This document shows, piece after piece, positions 61,756-64,000 of a DNA stretch of 64,000 nt. The notes beneath the pieces were generated by a model that made no database searches, was not told the origin of the DNA, and saw only the letters and a list, made by a program, of their open reading frames with translations. Source of the DNA: Bacillus sp. SA1-12 (GTDB lineage: Bacteria; Bacillota; Bacilli; Bacillales; Bacillaceae). The stretch spans positions 124,001 to 188,000 of the forward strand of contig NZ_LATZ01000128.1 in the NCBI RefSeq assembly GCF_000981385.1, given 5' to 3'. Numbering within the stretch: position 1 is the stretch's first letter; each line of letters begins with the position of its first letter. A program made the translations under genes and the position numbers.

Positions 61756-62313
61756 ATGAATATAGAGAAAGTTAGAAGAGCTGAGGTAGGTTCTTTCCCG
61801 ATTGGGTTCGGTACCTATATAAAGAAAATGAAGGGTGAAGCGAAGAATAAAACCAATTTAAATTATACGGATTTAATGATTTCAGCTGTCGGTTGTTTGA
61901 TTGCAATGAGCATTATCAGTATTATTGCCATTGCTCTCGGGTATCCAATGGCATTAGGACCAATTGGCGCAAGCTGTTTATTGATATTCGGTGTTCATAA
62001 TGGGCCTTTTTCGCAACCGAGACAAATTGTTGGCGGCCATTTGCTGACAACCTTTGCTTCGCTAACCATTTGGGACCTTTTCGGGCGTAGTTTTCTGACT
62101 ATTGGGATAACTCTAGCGGTGGTGATTATTCTCATGGTTATTACAAACACTATTCATCCTCCCGCAGCGGCTAGTGCCATCGTAGCGATTAATTCAGAGG
62201 CGGGTTGGGGGTTTATCCCATGCATGATCGTATGTAGTCTTTTATTAGTGGTGATCTCATTGTTTTATAATAATTTATTTCAATCCAGACAGTATCCAAA
62301 GCATTGGATATAA
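61756..62313 (+). CDS. HPP family membrane protein
   Basis: A 185-residue protein with a basic N-terminal 45 residues and about four membrane segments (45-65, 68-90, 112-132, 155-175). The HPP motif is in TIHPPAAASAIVA (about 134-146), and LGPIGASCLLIFGV and QPRQIVGGHLL fit the family. HPP proteins are linked to nitrite transport in cyanobacteria and plastids. Here a TnrA/GlnR-like box lies upstream, and nas genes occur about 30 kb away, which makes nitrite movement a fair hypothesis. GGGGGAAC precedes the ATG. Confidence 0.8.
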   Translation: MNIEKVRRAEVGSFPIGFGTYIKKMKGEAKNKTNLNYTDLMISAVGCLIAMSIISIIAIALGYPMALGPIGASCLLIFGVHNGPFSQPRQIVGGHLLTTFASLTIWDLFGRSFLTIGITLAVVIILMVITNTIHPPAAASAIVAINSEAGWGFIPCMIVCSLLLVVISLFYNNLFQSRQYPKHWI

Positions 62314-62317
62314 AAAA

Positions 62318-62345
62318 GAGGCTGCCAAAGGCAACCTCATTATTT
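62318..62345 (+). terminator. Terminator of the HPP gene
   Basis: GAGGCTGCC/GGCAACCTC hairpin, then a T-rich tail. Confidence 0.7.
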
Positions 62346-62425
62346 TTGTTATAAACTGTAACTGTTTTTCATTCGTTTTTGAGTCTAGCTCTTACTGTCT
62401 ATCGTATAGAAACTAAAGCCTTATA

Positions 62426-62571
62426 CTGTGGAAATGCGCTTCTGCATCCAGCTGCAGCGCCTAGCCCCTCGAATCATAAGTCACTCCAGAATTGAATACA
62501 AAGAACGTCTTCTATTCCCAAGCGTCTTATGCTTCTCAGGGCTGGGCCAGGCGCTTCCGCTTTTGTTATTA
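62426..62571 (-). repeat. Degenerate Bacillaceae hairpin repeat next to yflT
   Basis: Opens with CATCCAGCTGCAGCGCCTAG and closes with CCAGGCGCTTCCGCTTTT, the known pattern of a Bacillaceae spacer repeat whose GC-rich ends pair. It ends at the stop of the YflT-like gene. Confidence 0.65.
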
Positions 62572-62883
62572 TTGAGCAATAATAACAACTTTGCCCTCGT
62601 CCAATTCTCTTTCAAGTTGTGCCGCTTCTGTTTCAGAAACACCTAATGATGACATTCTTGCGCGAAGTTCATCACCGCGTGAACGAAACGCATTTGCCAT
62701 CTTTTCAAATAAACCTTCTTCTTTTAACCCAATATTGTTTGTATCCGTATTTTCTGTTAAATGCTCGGAGCGTGTAGAATCATGTGCGAATAAATAAATG
62801 TCATCCTTGTTATAGCCCTGAGTTTCAAGAGTTTGAATAGCTTCCGTAGCTTGTACTCCATTTTCAACAACATATGTTTTCAT
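62569..62883 (-). CDS. yflT: General stress protein 17M-like (YflT family)
   Basis: A 104-residue protein with a babA/betaalpha-like N-terminus (KTYVVENGVQATEAIQTL, NKDDIYLFAHDS) and an acidic helical C-terminus (VSETEAAQLERELDEGKVVIIAQ). B. subtilis YflT is a SigB-controlled stress protein of unknown mechanism. A SigB-type promoter lies upstream. The stop is inside a short palindrome (62565-62586). Confidence 0.85.
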   Translation of the reverse strand: MKTYVVENGVQATEAIQTLETQGYNKDDIYLFAHDSTRSEHLTENTDTNNIGLKEEGLFEKMANAFRSRGDELRARMSSLGVSETEAAQLERELDEGKVVIIAQ

Positions 62884-62917
62884 GGTTTTTCATCTCCCTT
62901 TCATTGTTACTTTGAAC

Positions 62918-62942
62918 ATACCCGTCTCATTGCGATGAAAAC
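62918..62942 (-). promoter_or_regulatory. SigB-type promoter of yflT
   Basis: Read leftwards: GTTTTC (62942-62937), a 13-bp spacer and GGGTAT (62923-62918), close to the SigB consensus GTTTAA/GGGTAT. Confidence 0.7.
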
Positions 62943-63042
62943 ATGTTTGGGAAAAAATAGGAGAAAAGTCACGGTAGATACTTTCTCTATATGAAATGCT
63001 TAAACCTTGTTAAAATAAAAAAATAGACATGAGGTGATAGAA

Positions 63043-63864
63043 ATGAAAATATCAATTTTAATCGCAACCTATAATAGATTAATAGAACTTGCAGAGCTTC
63101 TTGAATCGATTTGTAACCAAACGGTGCAGCCACATGAAATTATTATTGTAAATGATGCAGGAACGAGCATTACTCCATTAGTTGAACTTTATAAAGAATT
63201 GCCAATTAAGTCGATAGAACTTGAGGAAAATGTTAAGCATGTTCATGCCCGAAATATTGGTGTAACTTATGTAACAGGTGATGTCATCATGCTTTGTGAT
63301 GATGATGATTATTTTACTGAAACCCATATTGAACAGGTTCAAAAAGAGCTAGAGGAAGCTGAGTTTGTTTATGCAGATGCGGAAATTGTCAGCTTTGAGC
63401 AAAGAGGGACAACGCGCTATCCTTTGACTAGAAGAACATTTGCTTATGAGTATAATCTTCAGGAAATGAGAAAATTTTCTACCTATATTCCTTCAGGCAG
63501 TGCCTATAAAAAAGAGCTTCATGATCAAATTGGTTTATTTGATTCAGAAGTTCATAATTATTGGGACTGGGATTTTTTCCTGCGTGCAGCACAAGTATGC
63601 CGGGTAAAACGAATGCCTATAGCAAGTGTTATCTATGCTTTTTCGGAAGCGGGAACGAATCAATCAGCAGATTTGAATGATAGAAGAAAGCATTTTCTAA
63701 GAAAACTTTGTGACAAGCATCAGCTGGGCGATTTACCAATAAAAAATTTCTTTGTTCTCTTAGAGGAGGCTGAAATGAAACAGCGTGAAGCGCAAACCAA
63801 ACTCGTTTGGAACGGACAGCCTCTTCGTTCAAGATTAGCGGAACAAGAGGAGGTAATCGAATGA
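63043..63864 (+). CDS. Family 2 glycosyltransferase
   Basis: A 273-residue GT-A glycosyltransferase: ILIATYNRLIELAELLESI near the N-terminus, IIVNDAG, and the metal/sugar-nucleotide motif MLCDDDDYF (about 84-92); a later NYWDWDFFLRAA acceptor motif is present. The same gene sits next to ung in B. subtilis (ywdF). The ATG at 63043 follows GAGGTGAT. The stop overlaps the ung start. Confidence 0.85.
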   Translation: MKISILIATYNRLIELAELLESICNQTVQPHEIIIVNDAGTSITPLVELYKELPIKSIELEENVKHVHARNIGVTYVTGDVIMLCDDDDYFTETHIEQVQKELEEAEFVYADAEIVSFEQRGTTRYPLTRRTFAYEYNLQEMRKFSTYIPSGSAYKKELHDQIGLFDSEVHNYWDWDFFLRAAQVCRVKRMPIASVIYAFSEAGTNQSADLNDRRKHFLRKLCDKHQLGDLPIKNFFVLLEEAEMKQREAQTKLVWNGQPLRSRLAEQEEVIE

Positions 63865-64000
63865 AGCAATTACTGCATTCTGATTGGGCGGAAATATTAA
63901 AAAGTGAATTTGAAAAGCCATATTTTCAGCAGCTTTCCCAATTTTTACATGAGGAATATAAGCAAGGTGCTATTTTTCCAAAATGGGAGAATATATTTGA
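63861..64000 (+). CDS. ung: Uracil-DNA glycosylase, start only (window edge)
   Basis: The first 46 codons are seen, beginning MKQLLHSDWAEILKSEFEKP and including FPKWENIFE, the typical Ung N-terminus before the catalytic GQDPYH region, which lies outside. AGAGGAGG is 7 nt upstream and the ATG overlaps the preceding stop (ATGA). Removes uracil from DNA. Confidence 0.88.
   Translation, partial: MKQLLHSDWAEILKSEFEKPYFQQLSQFLHEEYKQGAIFPKWENIF

Noticed and set aside
1-64000. tRNA, rRNA, insertion sequences, prophage genes
   Set aside because: No tRNA cloverleaf, rRNA sequence, transposase, integrase or phage structural gene was recognised anywhere in the window.

Overview
The window is AT-rich, densely coded chromosomal DNA from a member of the Bacillaceae (Firmicutes). 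The signs are strong purine-rich Shine-Dalgarno sequences, TTG and GTG starts behind good ribosome binding sites, T-tailed hairpin terminators, TnrA-type boxes, a SigB-type promoter, and Bacillus-style loci (nasA/nasBC/nasDEF, treP-treA-treR, liaIH-liaFSR, galKET, GT2-ung). Genera such as Cytobacillus, Mesobacillus or Neobacillus fit, but the sequence alone does not decide. No rRNA, tRNA, CRISPR array or complete insertion sequence was seen.

Layout. 1-2.1 kb: the C-terminal end of a polymorphic (LXG/pre-toxin type) toxin cut by the window edge, a candidate immunity gene, a DUF4291 gene and a small unknown gene. 2.2-4.6 kb: N-acetylneuraminate lyase, divergent from two tandem FadR-type GntR regulators. 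4.7-10.5 kb: peptidase T, then the trehalose operon treP-treA-treR with two operators and two cre-like sites around its promoter. 10.5-18 kb: a SEC-C protein, a nine-fold 52-bp tandem repeat, adenine deaminase behind a leader hairpin, an EamA transporter, a split ThrE-type exporter, purU and a YmaF-like gene. 18.2-32.9 kb: uroporphyrinogen-III synthase, an aldo/keto reductase, a MarR/MFS pair, then the nitrate and nitrite assimilation cluster. Three TnrA boxes sit about 50 bp upstream of three inferred start sites there.

33-48.9 kb: a 49-codon gene, a fatty acid desaturase, a FAD/Rieske oxidoreductase, the cell-envelope stress locus liaIH-liaFSR (no liaG), an RsbR paralogue, an ABC-F ATPase, a NupC-type nucleoside transporter, topoisomerase III with a 21-bp phased repeat upstream, and a niacin permease. 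49-56 kb: NfrA, an unusual operon of two Opp/Dpp-type permeases plus a membrane beta-propeller protein, a short-chain dehydrogenase, a 560-bp spacer carrying a cluster of DnaA boxes, and a thioredoxin-reductase-like flavoprotein. 56-64 kb: an AraC regulator divergent from galK-galE-galT, an HPP-family membrane protein with a TnrA/GlnR-like box, a YflT-like stress protein with a SigB-type promoter, a family 2 glycosyltransferase and the start of ung.

How the parts work together. nasA imports nitrate, NasBC reduces it to nitrite, NasDE reduces nitrite to ammonium, and NasF with the HemD proteins supplies siroheme. treP-treA-treR imports and hydrolyses trehalose. galKET is the Leloir pathway. 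The most unusual non-coding structures are the DnaA-box cluster (about 54.3-54.7 kb), the 52-bp repeat family (11.6-12.06 kb, with a diverged cousin at 56.1 kb), the 21-bp repeat upstream of topB, and degenerate copies of Bacillaceae intergenic repeats.
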